Shown one piece after another: positions 43,301-51,580 of a stretch of 64,000 nt of DNA. The stretch's first letter is position 1; each line of letters opens with the position of its first letter. The stretch lies in NCBI RefSeq assembly GCF_023370775.1, contig NZ_JAMCCQ010000001.1, forward strand, positions 1,054,001 through 1,118,000. Reading direction: 5' to 3'. Origin of the DNA: Marivita sp. GX14005 (lineage in GTDB: Bacteria > Pseudomonadota > Alphaproteobacteria > Rhodobacterales > Rhodobacteraceae). The translations under genes and the position numbers were made by a program. Below the pieces are notes generated by a model, which saw only the letters and a list, made by a program, of their open reading frames with translations, had not been told where the DNA came from and made no database searches.

Positions 43301-45547
43301 AACTTCGATTCCTCAGACCGGCTCAAGATCTGGGGCGATGGCGGTGGGCAATTCCGGGTATCGAAGGACGGCGAGATCGAGTTTCGCGATCGCGACGGTG
43401 TATTCGCCGGAATCGCAGCCGGCGAGACCGTGACGACCGCGATAGACTACCGCATCAGCGACGGCGATGATGTCGATGCCGCGCCGATCACCCTGGCGAT
43501 CTCGCAAGGCGGGGTGCCGAATACCGCGCCGACGGGAGCGGGTATCTTGCTCGATCCGGGCGAGGACAGCAGCGATACGGCGCCCTACACGGTGACGTTC
43601 GAGTCCGACGTTTCGGATGCCGAGGGTCATGCCCTGAGCTATCTGTGGGAGTTCGGCGATGGCGCCACCTCGACCGAGGCTGCGCCTTCGCACACCTATG
43701 GCGCGATCGGCTATTACGATGTGAGCCTGACCGTGACCGATGAACTCGGCGCCGCGACGCTGTTCGCCGGCGTTGCCATCGATATCGGAAATGCGCCGCC
43801 CGTGGCTGTTGATGACATGATCGAGTTGCCGGTCGGGTTCGATCCGGTGGCCAGCCACCTGCACATTCTCGACAATGACAGCGATCCCGACGGGATGCTA
43901 AACATGCAGGTTGTGGAAATCGTGACCGGGCCGACCGCCGGCACCGTCGAGATCATGGATACCGAGGCCGAACTGCTCGCGCGGGGATTGCCGCCGGGGC
44001 ATTACGGTCATGCGGAATATGTGCCGAACACCCCCGGTGTTCCGCTGACGGATAGTTTCACCTACCGCGTTCAGGACAATGAAGGCGCGTGGTCGAACGT
44101 TGCTACGGTCTCCATCAATGTGACCGATACGCCGACCGAACCGCTCGATGCCGTGGACGACATGATCGCGATCAGCACCGATGTGGTGGCGGGGCGCGGT
44201 TGGGTGACCCTGGCCGTCAATGCGTTCGCCAACGATACGAGCCAGAGCGGTGGCGCCTTCGACCTGCTGAGGCTGGACGGTTTCAAGGCGAACGGTCAGG
44301 CCAAATCCACCACGAACCAGGATTCGACCGGACGGATCAAAAGCTGGGGCGATGAGGGCGGCCAATTCCGTATCGGGCAGGATGGAACGATTGAATTTCG
44401 TGATCGGGACGGCGATTTCGCCGGTCTTGCGGCGGGTGAAACCATCACGACCGGGCTGTCCTATCTGATAGGCGATGGCGCGAACGAGGACACGGCGGCG
44501 ATCCTGCTCGCGATCTCGCGTGATGGCAGCGGCACCCCGACCGGTCCGGGCAATTCCGCTCCGGTCACGCAGGACGACAACGCCGTTCTCGCCGTCGGCT
44601 TCGTGCCAGCCGACAATCTGATGACCGTTCTGGGCAACGACAGCGATGCGGATGGCACCATCGATCCCCAGACCGTCGAGATCGTGACCGGGTCGACAGG
44701 CGGCACGCTCGAGGTGATAGATACCGAGGCCAAATTGCTCGCGCGTGGTTTGACGGCTGCGGATTACGGACGCATCGAATACACCTCCGCGACGCCGGGC
44801 GTCGCAGGGACGGACAGTTTCACCTACCGCGTCCAGGACGACGACGGCGCGTGGTCGAACGTTTCGACCGTTTCGATCACCGTCACTGATGGCCCGCCGC
44901 CAAGCTCCGGCAATGGCGCGCTGGCCTCGTCACCGAACCAGAAAGGTGCGGATATTATCGATTTCACCCTTTCGGGAGATTTCACAATCGAGTTTCTGGC
45001 ACGTTTCGACGCTGGCCGCCCGATCAACAATGACGATGCCATCTTCGGCGCGGGACTCTTTCAGGGTGCCGGATCAAATGACCTGAACTTCCACTCCGGC
45101 AACCTGCGGCTCTATGCCTTTGACGATGGCGGAGATCAGGCGGTATCCGCCTATCAGGCGCAGGCCGACGATGCATGGCATCACTATGCCGTGGTGCGCG
45201 AGAACGGAGCGCTCAGCGTCTATGTAGACGGTCAGCCGGACGCCGCGCAGAGCTCGCAATTCCTGTCGGATGTGGTTGTCGAAAGGCTGGCCGCGGGCGT
45301 TCAGGACCAGGAATCGCTGGGAGGCGGGATCGATGAGCTCCGGTTCTGGGACGTGGCGAGAACCATGGCCGAGATCGATGCGGGCCGGGGCGGGACAATC
45401 GATCCGGGTGCTGCCGGACTGGTCCGCTACTATCGGTTCGACGATCCCGATTTCATTGTGGACGAGACAGGCAATGGCGAAGCCTATGGCGCACTGGCCT
45501 GGTCCTCCACCGATGTCGAGTATTCGTCGCAAGGCCTGTTCTGGTGA
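40361..45547 (+). CDS. Giant modular exoprotein: LamG, PQQ-dependent sugar dehydrogenase, PKD and repeat modules, LamG
   Basis: This 1728-residue protein has, in order: a LamG/concanavalin-like domain (about 1-190); a glucose/sorbosone dehydrogenase beta-propeller (about 214-616) with D-M-A-F-L-P-D-G-R-L-L-V, H-Q-G-G-G-L-A-I, Y-S-Y-G-L-R-N-P-F-R and A-N-H-G-W-P; PKD (627-725, F-G-D-G); an Ig-like region; module A (924-1051); a second PKD (about 1060-1142); module B; module A again; module B again; and a second LamG (about 1540-1728). The propeller family uses PQQ to oxidise sugars outside the cell. No signal peptide is seen, so secretion route is unknown. It heads a run of overlapping genes: its stop overlaps the acyltransferase GTG by 4 bp. 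Confidence 0.87.
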   Translation: MSLVFQTNGQGVDIQDISLPGDFTIEFNIFFDPLDTLSKADGAVSSGTNASGQDINFHQGRPRLFDSTEGDVVVGAETLSPGEWNHVAFVREDGFVRLYLNGVNDATSFHTFDETFTIESFASSVTGALDGAIDELRIWTVPRTSAEIQEFAARTIDMTSGGPVGLERYYRFDEDTDHIVDATGNAETGHDLHLPAGTSIIEDDTVFDVNIGDAGNLIDTKVVSGLQLPTDMAFLPDGRLLVIQKDGIIRIYEDPTAANSANSVYMDLSAQVLNDREAGLLNIEIDPDFETNGHFYLFYSNSDEQRTTVSRFTHQENSGGATSTGNLASEQVLWREFDTYSGEDHQGGGLAIAHEPSGPGDPSPYKLYITIGEEFHAENAQDLTHDDGKVHRINLTDGSVPEDNPYYDAAVAASYTPSVHTQSAISTSAANLAIDPEGVITTIYSYGLRNPFRAEYDQQSGTLWVGEVGGNFRGASEDIHIAAPGANHGWPDFEGYLPDPDDPGSPIHSYFHASGPGQDQLPQFGDAGASVSGGIVYRGDLLPSEYEGAYFYGDWVRNWIRYLELDYSSGEPEVVADRHFKNASGQVLTFAEGPDGALYYITTFSTGTLFTFEGAVNRITFSADNQAPGGEGIILDPGEDANLTAPHTVTFDTDAFDPDGDDLFYTWSFGDGVDLDGDGVGDTATSTERSPTYTYTEEGSYVVELIVEDEHGAQTVYNARTITVGEAPSVTIDTPSATDGFRGGDTIFLTGSASDPSDGVLTGPDVFWSMVLNHNEHSHPEFAGLENVPGGISFTIPDTGHDYFGDVGFEIFLTAIDSDGLATTESVQIRPDESITTFDNPDVDGFTFTIDGVAFQGDLVYDNMIGFNHQIGVQQSYQDAGFQWDFSHWEDDPNITTAMRQFIVPETDTVLRPIYTQGAPVGPVDAVADNLTVSVAELASGKWVALPVNALANDTNPSGDPFEIVGLDGFKVTGQPKSTGNFDSSDRLKIWGDGGGQFRVSKDGEIEFRDRDGVFAGIAAGETVTTAIDYRISDGDDVDAAPITLAISQGGVPNTAPTGAGILLDPGEDSSDTAPYTVTFESDVSDAEGHALSYLWEFGDGATSTEAAPSHTYGAIGYYDVSLTVTDELGAATLFAGVAIDIGNAPPVAVDDMIELPVGFDPVASHLHILDNDSDPDGMLNMQVVEIVTGPTAGTVEIMDTEAELLARGLPPGHYGHAEYVPNTPGVPLTDSFTYRVQDNEGAWSNVATVSINVTDTPTEPLDAVDDMIAISTDVVAGRGWVTLAVNAFANDTSQSGGAFDLLRLDGFKANGQAKSTTNQDSTGRIKSWGDEGGQFRIGQDGTIEFRDRDGDFAGLAAGETITTGLSYLIGDGANEDTAAILLAISRDGSGTPTGPGNSAPVTQDDNAVLAVGFVPADNLMTVLGNDSDADGTIDPQTVEIVTGSTGGTLEVIDTEAKLLARGLTAADYGRIEYTSATPGVAGTDSFTYRVQDDDGAWSNVSTVSITVTDGPPPSSGNGALASSPNQKGADIIDFTLSGDFTIEFLARFDAGRPINNDDAIFGAGLFQGAGSNDLNFHSGNLRLYAFDDGGDQAVSAYQAQADDAWHHYAVVRENGALSVYVDGQPDAAQSSQFLSDVVVERLAAGVQDQESLGGGIDELRFWDVARTMAEIDAGRGGTIDPGAAGLVRYYRFDDPDFIVDETGNGEAYGALAWSSTDVEYSSQGLFW
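43130..44890 (+). repeat. Duplicated module pair (A-B-A-B) inside the PQQ-dehydrogenase exoprotein
   Basis: Module A, about 128 residues, occurs at 43130-43512 and 44144-44527 and shares L-D-G-F-K, K-S-T, W-G-D, G-G-Q-F-R, I-E-F-R-D-R-D-G and A-A-G-E-T. Module B, about 112 residues, occurs at 43793-44128 and 44558-44890 and shares V-E-I-V-T-G, L-L-A-R-G-L and D-S-F-T-Y-R-V-Q-D. A PKD domain lies between A1 and B1 only, so the unit duplicated as A-B with an insertion or loss of PKD. Confidence 0.85.
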
Positions 45548-47616
45548 AACCCACCGGGCACATCGCCTATCGTCCCGATATCGACGGGCTGCGAGCGCTT
45601 GCGGTGCTGCCTGTCGTGCTGTTCCACGCCGATGTCAGCGGCCTGTCGGGCGGTTTCGTTGGGGTGGACATCTTCTTCGTCATTTCCGGCTTTCTGATCA
45701 CATCGATCATTCACCGCGAGATCGCGGCCGGCACATTCTCGATCCGGCGCTTCTATGAACGCCGGGCGCGACGCATCCTGCCGGCGCTGACCGTCGTGAT
45801 GGCAGCGACCTTGGCGCTGGGCTACTGGCTTCTTATGCCATCTGAATACGAAGACACCGCGCGCGCTGCGATTTCGGCATCGCTCTTCGTTTCGAATATC
45901 CTCTTCTGGACCGAAACCGGATATTTCAGTCCGGGGATCTACGATCAGCCGCTGCTTCACACATGGTCGCTGGCCATCGAGGAGCAGTTCTACATCTTCT
46001 TTCCACCGCTGATGATGCTGCTTGCCGCGTTCAGACGCGGCGCGTTGCGCTGGATCGCGGCATTGACGATCCTGTCCTTCGCGCTAAGCGCGCTGACCAC
46101 GCAGATGCGGCCCGATATGGGATACTACCTCTTGCCCTGGCGCGCGTGGGAGCTTGGCGTGGGATCGCTGATCGCGCTTTCGATTGCCGATATGCGCTTT
46201 TCCCGCAAAGTCCTGGAGGTGATGGGTTTCGTCGGTTTCGGGCTCATCGCCTATGCCGTTTTCATCTTCGACAAAACGACCGTCTTTCCCGGCGCCGCGG
46301 CAATGATCCCGGTGGCGGGAGCGGCGCTCTTGATCGTCGCCGGAAAGGAACGGGATACGTTATCGTTCCGGCTTTTGTCTCTCGCTCCGCTCGTCTGGAT
46401 CGGGCTGATCTCCTATTCGCTCTACCTCTGGCACTGGCCGGTGATCGTCTTCTATCAACAGATCACGCTCGATCGGCCCGACCTGGCCGGGTGCCTGATC
46501 GTTTTTTCGGTGTCGATCTTACTAGCTTGGGCAAGCTGGGCTTTTGTCGAGCGTCCTTTCCGCAAGCCTGTCGGTCGGGGCTTGGCCGGATGGGAGTTGG
46601 GGCGGCCCGAATATGTCCTGGGTGCCGGTGTGCTATCGGTTCCCGCGCTGTCTCTGATTATCCTTCAGTCAGCCGGGCTTCCGGGGCGCCTGCCTGCCGA
46701 AGCCGTGCGACTGGCCAGCTTCAGCCAGGATCGCCACCCGAGCCTGCGCGACTGCACCGCGCGCTGGGATGCATGGCGTGCGCCGTCCGATCCATGCCTT
46801 TTCGGAGCGTCGGGCGACGCAGGCCCGGATATCGCGATCTGGGGAGATAGCCACGCCGCCGCCTTGCTCCCCGAAGTCGAGGCCGCCGCAATCCGCAACC
46901 AGCGGCGTCTGGCATATCTGTCGCGGTCGGGATGTTTGCCTGTTCCCGATACCGAACGCCTCGACGGGAAAACGGGACGATGCAACGAATACGGCACCGG
47001 CGCACTCGACTATCTCATACGGACCGACAGCATCGGGACCGTCATTCTCGTGTCGCGATATGCGATGGCATCGCGCGGCTATCTTACCGATTACGGGCTG
47101 GCCGAACGCGATTGGGGACCGACGGTTTTCGCCGATGCGCAAACCGGGCGCTGGCCCGAAGACCGTCGGCTCGAACGCCTGATGGACAAGTTCGACAGCA
47201 CGGTCGCCCGTTTGCGAGCGGCGGGTCGCGACGTTGTGATCGTTTATCCTGTCCCCGAAATCGGACATAAGGTTCCTGAAACGCTCGCCAAGCTGAGCCT
47301 GCATGGCCGCACGCCGGAACGCTTCGGATTGAGCCAAGCAGCTTTCGACGCGCGCAATGCCGATGTCATCGCCGCGCTCGATACCATTTCCGCGCGCTAC
47401 GATGCAGAGCGGATCGTGCCGCACGACGCGCTGTGTTCCGAAGGCCATTGCGCCGTGATCAGAAACGGGATTCCGCTCTATTACGACGACGATCATCTAA
47501 GCTCGGCAGGTGCCGCGCTCTTCGGTCCGCAGTTCGACCGGATCATGGCGCGCCCGCGCACGGACACCCTGGCAGAGGAGCGGTGTGGCGATGCACGATG
47601 TCGTTTGCGTCATTGA
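45544..47616 (+). CDS. Acyltransferase 3 with C-terminal SGNH domain (OafA/YrhL-like)
   Basis: This 690-residue protein begins Y-R-P-D-I-D-G-L-R-A-L-A-V-L-P-V-V-L-F-H, the acyltransferase-3 signature with the catalytic His, followed by ten or so membrane helices to about residue 380. The periplasmic SGNH hydrolase-like domain has I-W-G-D-S-H-A near residue 430 (Ser nucleophile) and D-D-H-L-S near 650 (Asp/His). Such fusions move acetyl or other acyl groups onto extracytoplasmic sugars. The GTG start at 45544 overlaps the exoprotein stop (GTGA). Its 3' end overlaps the next gene by 26 bp. Confidence 0.92.
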   Translation: MKPTGHIAYRPDIDGLRALAVLPVVLFHADVSGLSGGFVGVDIFFVISGFLITSIIHREIAAGTFSIRRFYERRARRILPALTVVMAATLALGYWLLMPSEYEDTARAAISASLFVSNILFWTETGYFSPGIYDQPLLHTWSLAIEEQFYIFFPPLMMLLAAFRRGALRWIAALTILSFALSALTTQMRPDMGYYLLPWRAWELGVGSLIALSIADMRFSRKVLEVMGFVGFGLIAYAVFIFDKTTVFPGAAAMIPVAGAALLIVAGKERDTLSFRLLSLAPLVWIGLISYSLYLWHWPVIVFYQQITLDRPDLAGCLIVFSVSILLAWASWAFVERPFRKPVGRGLAGWELGRPEYVLGAGVLSVPALSLIILQSAGLPGRLPAEAVRLASFSQDRHPSLRDCTARWDAWRAPSDPCLFGASGDAGPDIAIWGDSHAAALLPEVEAAAIRNQRRLAYLSRSGCLPVPDTERLDGKTGRCNEYGTGALDYLIRTDSIGTVILVSRYAMASRGYLTDYGLAERDWGPTVFADAQTGRWPEDRRLERLMDKFDSTVARLRAAGRDVVIVYPVPEIGHKVPETLAKLSLHGRTPERFGLSQAAFDARNADVIAALDTISARYDAERIVPHDALCSEGHCAVIRNGIPLYYDDDHLSSAGAALFGPQFDRIMARPRTDTLAEERCGDARCRLRH

Positions 47617-48757
47617 TCCGCGATTTTCCGGCGGAACCGCCGCAGCGCTCGCAGAGGATATGCGCGCGTTTCTTGGCGCGGGCTTGTCCGTCGGGCTGGT
47701 AGAGGTGTTCAGCGCCTATCTTTCCGGTGGCCGGCGCCGCAGCAAGGTTATCTCCGACATGCTGATCGATCCGCGAATCGAGGTGATCGATACGTCAGGC
47801 GGCACGCCGCTGCGTGCGCGGGCGGTGTTCCTGCACCATCCGATGACGTTCTTTTTCGGCGCGCGCCCGGAGGTGCGGATCGACGCGGAAAAGTGCTTTG
47901 TCGTGGCGCATCATCTTCCGTTTCGCGGTGACGGATCGCTGCAATATGATCCTGTCGCCACGACGTTGCGGATCAAGCGAATGACGGGGGCGTGGCCCGA
48001 ATGGCTGCCCGTTTCGGGCGTATGCCGGTCGCAGCTTCGGTCCTTCGCACCTTGTATCCGCCTTGCCGAACACGATTGGCCGAATGTTTTCGATCCCTCA
48101 GAATGGAAGGCGGATCGGACGGTCTTTTCAGAGCCGAAACTTGTCATCGGGCGGCATGGTCGGCCCGATCCGTTGAAATGGCCGGACACGGCTGCGCAGA
48201 TCAGTGCAAGCCTGCCTTCGCTTGGCGATACCGAAATTCGGGTGATGGGATGCCCCCGCGAGACTTTCCGAGAGATGGGCGTATGCATGTCGGACTGGCA
48301 CATTCTGGAGTTCGATGAACGCCCGGTTCCCGATTTTTTGGCGGAGCTCGATGTGTTCGTGTATCATTTTCACTCGACGTTGAGCGAGAGTTTCGGGCGA
48401 ACGGTTGCCGAGGCCATGCTCGCCGGGGCGGTTTGCGTTCTCGACCCACGGCTTGCCCCCACATTCGGCAAGAATAACGCAATCTATTGCCGGCCGGAGG
48501 AAACGAAATCGGCTATCGAGGCCCTGCGGGGCAATCCCGAGAAAGCCCGAGCGATGGCGCGGCGAGCATCTGCGATGATCGCCGAACGGCATGCCACGGA
48601 CACGGTTGCCGCGCGCTTGGAGCGTTTGCTCGCCGCCGGCAGAAAACGCTCTGCAGAACCCGAGCGCGCGGTCTCTCCGATGGTCGCGGCGCGTAAGGTG
48701 GTCGGGATGATCCGCCGCGGCGAATATTTCCCCCGATCCGGTCCGACGCGGAATTGA
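47591..48757 (+). CDS. Glycosyltransferase, GT4-like (GT-B fold)
   Basis: This 388-residue protein begins V-V-C-V-I-D-P-R-F-S-G-G-T-A-A-A-L, a GT-B acceptor-domain opening. The C-terminal half has K-L-V-I-G-R-H-G-R-P-D-P-L-K-W, V-F-V-Y-H-F-H-S-T-L-S-E-S-F-G-R-T-V-A-E-A-M-L-A-G, where S-E-S-F-G-R-x-x-x-E-A-M is the E-x7-E donor-binding motif of retaining GT4 enzymes. ATG 47591 is used; GTG 47585 is better spaced from AGAGGAG and is a real alternative. Overlaps the upstream acyltransferase and lies next to the PIG-L gene. Confidence 0.85.
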   Translation: MHDVVCVIDPRFSGGTAAALAEDMRAFLGAGLSVGLVEVFSAYLSGGRRRSKVISDMLIDPRIEVIDTSGGTPLRARAVFLHHPMTFFFGARPEVRIDAEKCFVVAHHLPFRGDGSLQYDPVATTLRIKRMTGAWPEWLPVSGVCRSQLRSFAPCIRLAEHDWPNVFDPSEWKADRTVFSEPKLVIGRHGRPDPLKWPDTAAQISASLPSLGDTEIRVMGCPRETFREMGVCMSDWHILEFDERPVPDFLAELDVFVYHFHSTLSESFGRTVAEAMLAGAVCVLDPRLAPTFGKNNAIYCRPEETKSAIEALRGNPEKARAMARRASAMIAERHATDTVAARLERLLAAGRKRSAEPERAVSPMVAARKVVGMIRRGEYFPRSGPTRN

Positions 48758-48759
48758 TC

Positions 48760-49641
48760 ATGGTTGACACGGCACCTTCCATTTCAGCCAAGCCCGCCCC
48801 TGCAATCAGGCAGCGGGTGTGGAGCGCTTTGGAGCGAAACACCTGTCGGCTATGGCATTCCGCGCTGCGTATGCGCGCGCGGGATATCACGGTCGAGACT
48901 GCACGTAGACCTGCCGTAATTCTTGCGCCCCATGCCGATGACGAAACACTTGGGTGCGGCGGGGTCATTGCGCTCAAGCGCGCGTCCGGCACCGCCGTTA
49001 CGATATTCATGGCCACGGACGGTTCGGCATCGCATCGGTTTGAGCAGAGCTTGGCGACAAGCCGGGAAGCGCTGGTCAGGCTTCGGGAAGATGAGACGCG
49101 AAAGGCGTGCGCGACACTGGGAGTGGACAGAGCTTCGGTAGAGTTTGCGCGTTTGCCGGATGGACGGCTCGAAGATCATATCGCAGCGCTTGCGCAATCG
49201 ATCCGGATGGTGATCGAGCGCGTCGATCCGGCGGAGATCTTTGTTTGCGCCGAGCGCGATGGGCACCCGGATCACCAAGCTCTTGCAAAGGCGGCGCGGC
49301 GTGCGCTTCGGTACGGTTCGTACAGTCGTGCCGTACTGTTCGAATATCCCGTCTGGAGCTACGATTTCCGATCATGGCGTCCGCATGGAATGTCGAACCG
49401 CCGGGGCTATCTGAAGGCGCTTGAAGCGATGATCGGGTCGGCGAAAACCTGGCGAATGCGGTCGGTCGATATTTCCTCGGTTCAGGCGCAAAAGGCCGAG
49501 GCGCTGGCGGCGCACCGGTCGCAGCTTGGCTCATACCCGCCGGAGCCGTATTGGACGGGTTTGCCCGCGTCATTCCTGCGCCATTTTCAAATGGATCACG
49601 AACTGTTCCGTGAGATCAGGCCGGAGGAGTTCGGCAGATGA
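48760..49641 (+). CDS. PIG-L family deacetylase
   Basis: This 293-residue protein has the LmbE/PIG-L zinc site: I-L-A-P-H-A-D-D-E-T-L-G-C-G-G (P-H-x-D-D-E, residues near 53) and the second ligand region C-A-E-R-D-G-H-P-D-H-Q-A-L. Members remove acetyl from N-acetylglucosamine-type amino sugars. Start: ATG 48760 lies 2 bp past the upstream stop; a TTG at 48754 overlapping it is possible. Its stop overlaps the formyltransferase ATG by 4 bp (ATGA), which suggests the two act on the same amino group. Confidence 0.92.
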   Translation: MVDTAPSISAKPAPAIRQRVWSALERNTCRLWHSALRMRARDITVETARRPAVILAPHADDETLGCGGVIALKRASGTAVTIFMATDGSASHRFEQSLATSREALVRLREDETRKACATLGVDRASVEFARLPDGRLEDHIAALAQSIRMVIERVDPAEIFVCAERDGHPDHQALAKAARRALRYGSYSRAVLFEYPVWSYDFRSWRPHGMSNRRGYLKALEAMIGSAKTWRMRSVDISSVQAQKAEALAAHRSQLGSYPPEPYWTGLPASFLRHFQMDHELFREIRPEEFGR

Positions 49642-50471
49642 CACCGAGAACCGAACCGGGCGGCGTGGTTCTGATCTGCCACAATTCCGGTTTTGGCCGC
49701 GCGATGGCGCGCGCGATGCAGGCAGGGCTGGGCCGCGATTTCGCCGGCGTGCTCGCGATCCACCGCCCGCAATCGCGGCTCAAGGCGTGGACGGCAAGGT
49801 TACGGTTCGCGCTGCGTGCTTCGCGTATGGAACGGCGGATTCGGAGAATCGAAACGCGGCTTGCGCATGAGGCGGAACACGCATTCGACATCGCCGTCGA
49901 TCCCCCACGAGGCTGGCCGGATGGCTTGGACGTGCATTACACCCCCGATCCGAACGGGAGCGAATGCGTGGATTGGCTATCGGCACGCGCACCGGACCTG
50001 ATCGTCGTCACCGGCGCGCCGCTCTTGTGCGAAGCGGTGTTCGGGCTACCGCGCCTCGGAACGATCAACATGCATTCCTCGCTCCTACCGCATTACAGAG
50101 GCACGCAGGCCGAATTCTGGCAGGTGTTGGAGGGTGCGTGGCACACATGCGGAATCACCGTGCATTTTATCGATGCCGGCGTCGATACGGGCGGCATACT
50201 TGCACAGGTACCTGCCAAGGTGACGGGTTCGGTAACGCCGCAGATGTTGCGGTCAAGGAACCTGATTCAAGCGCTTCATACCGTGCCGGATACCGCGGCG
50301 CGTGTTTTGCAGGGCGATGTCCACGTCCAACCGCAAACCGGGGGCGGGCGGCCCCGGCGCAGTCGTGATCGAACGCTTGAACTGCGCACCGAACTGCTGG
50401 CCAAGCTCGGCTATCTCGGCCCCCAGGCCCCGCGAAACCCGAGCAACGTGCATGCGGGGCAGGCGCGATGA
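49638..50471 (+). CDS. Formyltransferase family protein (sugar N-formyltransferase-like)
   Basis: This 277-residue protein has a formyl_trans_N-type core with I-N-M-H-S-S-L-L-P-H-Y-R-G-T-Q-A-E-F-W near residue 145 (catalytic Asn and His, S-L-L-P motif for 10-formyl-tetrahydrofolate) and H-F-I-D-A-G-V-D-T-G-G-I-L with the catalytic Asp. The C-terminal region is short and basic, without the tRNA-binding domain of methionyl-tRNA formyltransferase, which favours a sugar amine as acceptor. It is embedded between the deacetylase and a sulfotransferase with 4-bp overlaps on both sides. Confidence 0.85.
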   Translation: MTPRTEPGGVVLICHNSGFGRAMARAMQAGLGRDFAGVLAIHRPQSRLKAWTARLRFALRASRMERRIRRIETRLAHEAEHAFDIAVDPPRGWPDGLDVHYTPDPNGSECVDWLSARAPDLIVVTGAPLLCEAVFGLPRLGTINMHSSLLPHYRGTQAEFWQVLEGAWHTCGITVHFIDAGVDTGGILAQVPAKVTGSVTPQMLRSRNLIQALHTVPDTAARVLQGDVHVQPQTGGGRPRRSRDRTLELRTELLAKLGYLGPQAPRNPSNVHAGQAR

Positions 50472-51409
50472 AACAGGTTTTGCGATCCAGCTTCATCGCG
50501 GCAACCTTACGCTATCGCGGGTTCGAGCCCGAGGACGCGCTTTTGCTTTCCTGCGATCCGCGCAGCGGATCGACCTGGCTGAGCGAAGTGCTCTGTGCCG
50601 CCCGCCCAAGCGCCGTGATCTGGGAGCCGTTTCACCTCGATAACGCGCCAAAGGTGCGTGAGCTTGGCTTTGCGTGGCGGCAGATCATTCCCCCCGATGC
50701 CGAATGGCCAGAAGCCGAAGCCTTGATCCGCGAGATCCTGTCGGGCCTGCATATCAACCGATGGACCGGTTGGGCCAGCCGTGTGGCAGAGTTTCAACGG
50801 GCCGAGCGCCTGATCGTGAAATGCTGTCGTGCAAATGGCTTTCTGCCGTGGCTCTTGAGACGCATCGAATTTCGCCGCCGCCCCGTTCATTTCCTGCGCC
50901 ATCCGTTCGCGATTGCAGCGTCGCAACTTCGCATGGGAAATTTCGGAACTTCCGGAATGTCGGACGATCTGGAGCGCGGCCCGTATGCGGCCGATCTGGC
51001 GGACTCCGCGGCCTATATCCGCGCTCTGACCAGCGATGAGGAGCGTATCGTCGCGATGTGGTGCCGGGTCCAGAAGCCCGCCCTCGACGATCCGGTGACT
51101 GCAAGGCGTGCCGTCAGGATGCACTATGAAACGCTCACGCTGAATCCCGAAGCGGAGCTTGTTCGCCTTTTCGCGGCTTGGGGAGAACCTTTGCCGACAA
51201 GCGCGCTCGACGCGATTGAAACGGCCAGCCGGATGACCGAGGACGCGAGCAAACTGGGCGATGCGGAGGCGCAAATCGGCAAATGGCAGCAGCAATTTTC
51301 GGATCGGCAGATCAACCGAATGGCGGATGTGCTCAGACAGTTCGAGGTGGACGTCTATGATGACTCGCCAATGCCGGTGGATCGGCGACCTATGCCCCAA
51401 CTGCAGTAG
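50468..51409 (+). CDS. Sulfotransferase
   Basis: This 313-residue protein has a PAPS 5' loop L-L-S-C-D-P-R-S-G-S-T-W-L-S-E near residue 28 and a 3' motif P-V-H-F-L-R-H-P-F-A-I-A-A-S near residue 140, with W-E-P-F-H between, as in sulfotransferases acting on carbohydrates. It overlaps the formyltransferase stop by 4 bp and ends the six-gene run that starts with the PQQ exoprotein. A 171-bp gap to the next gene follows. Confidence 0.87.
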   Translation: MKQVLRSSFIAATLRYRGFEPEDALLLSCDPRSGSTWLSEVLCAARPSAVIWEPFHLDNAPKVRELGFAWRQIIPPDAEWPEAEALIREILSGLHINRWTGWASRVAEFQRAERLIVKCCRANGFLPWLLRRIEFRRRPVHFLRHPFAIAASQLRMGNFGTSGMSDDLERGPYAADLADSAAYIRALTSDEERIVAMWCRVQKPALDDPVTARRAVRMHYETLTLNPEAELVRLFAAWGEPLPTSALDAIETASRMTEDASKLGDAEAQIGKWQQQFSDRQINRMADVLRQFEVDVYDDSPMPVDRRPMPQLQ

Positions 51410-51580
51410 GGCGCGCGATTTGCTTAGTGCTGTGCGAACGCGGCAGTCGAAGAAATGGCTTTGATGAATCCGGGGCTTACCGTAAACTTGTATGAAGAAT
51501 CAATTTTTTGAAAAGGCGTCCCTTTTTATCAGGCGCCGCAAGTCAATTTTTAAGCACGTTCATTTTGCCTTTGGGGGGCG

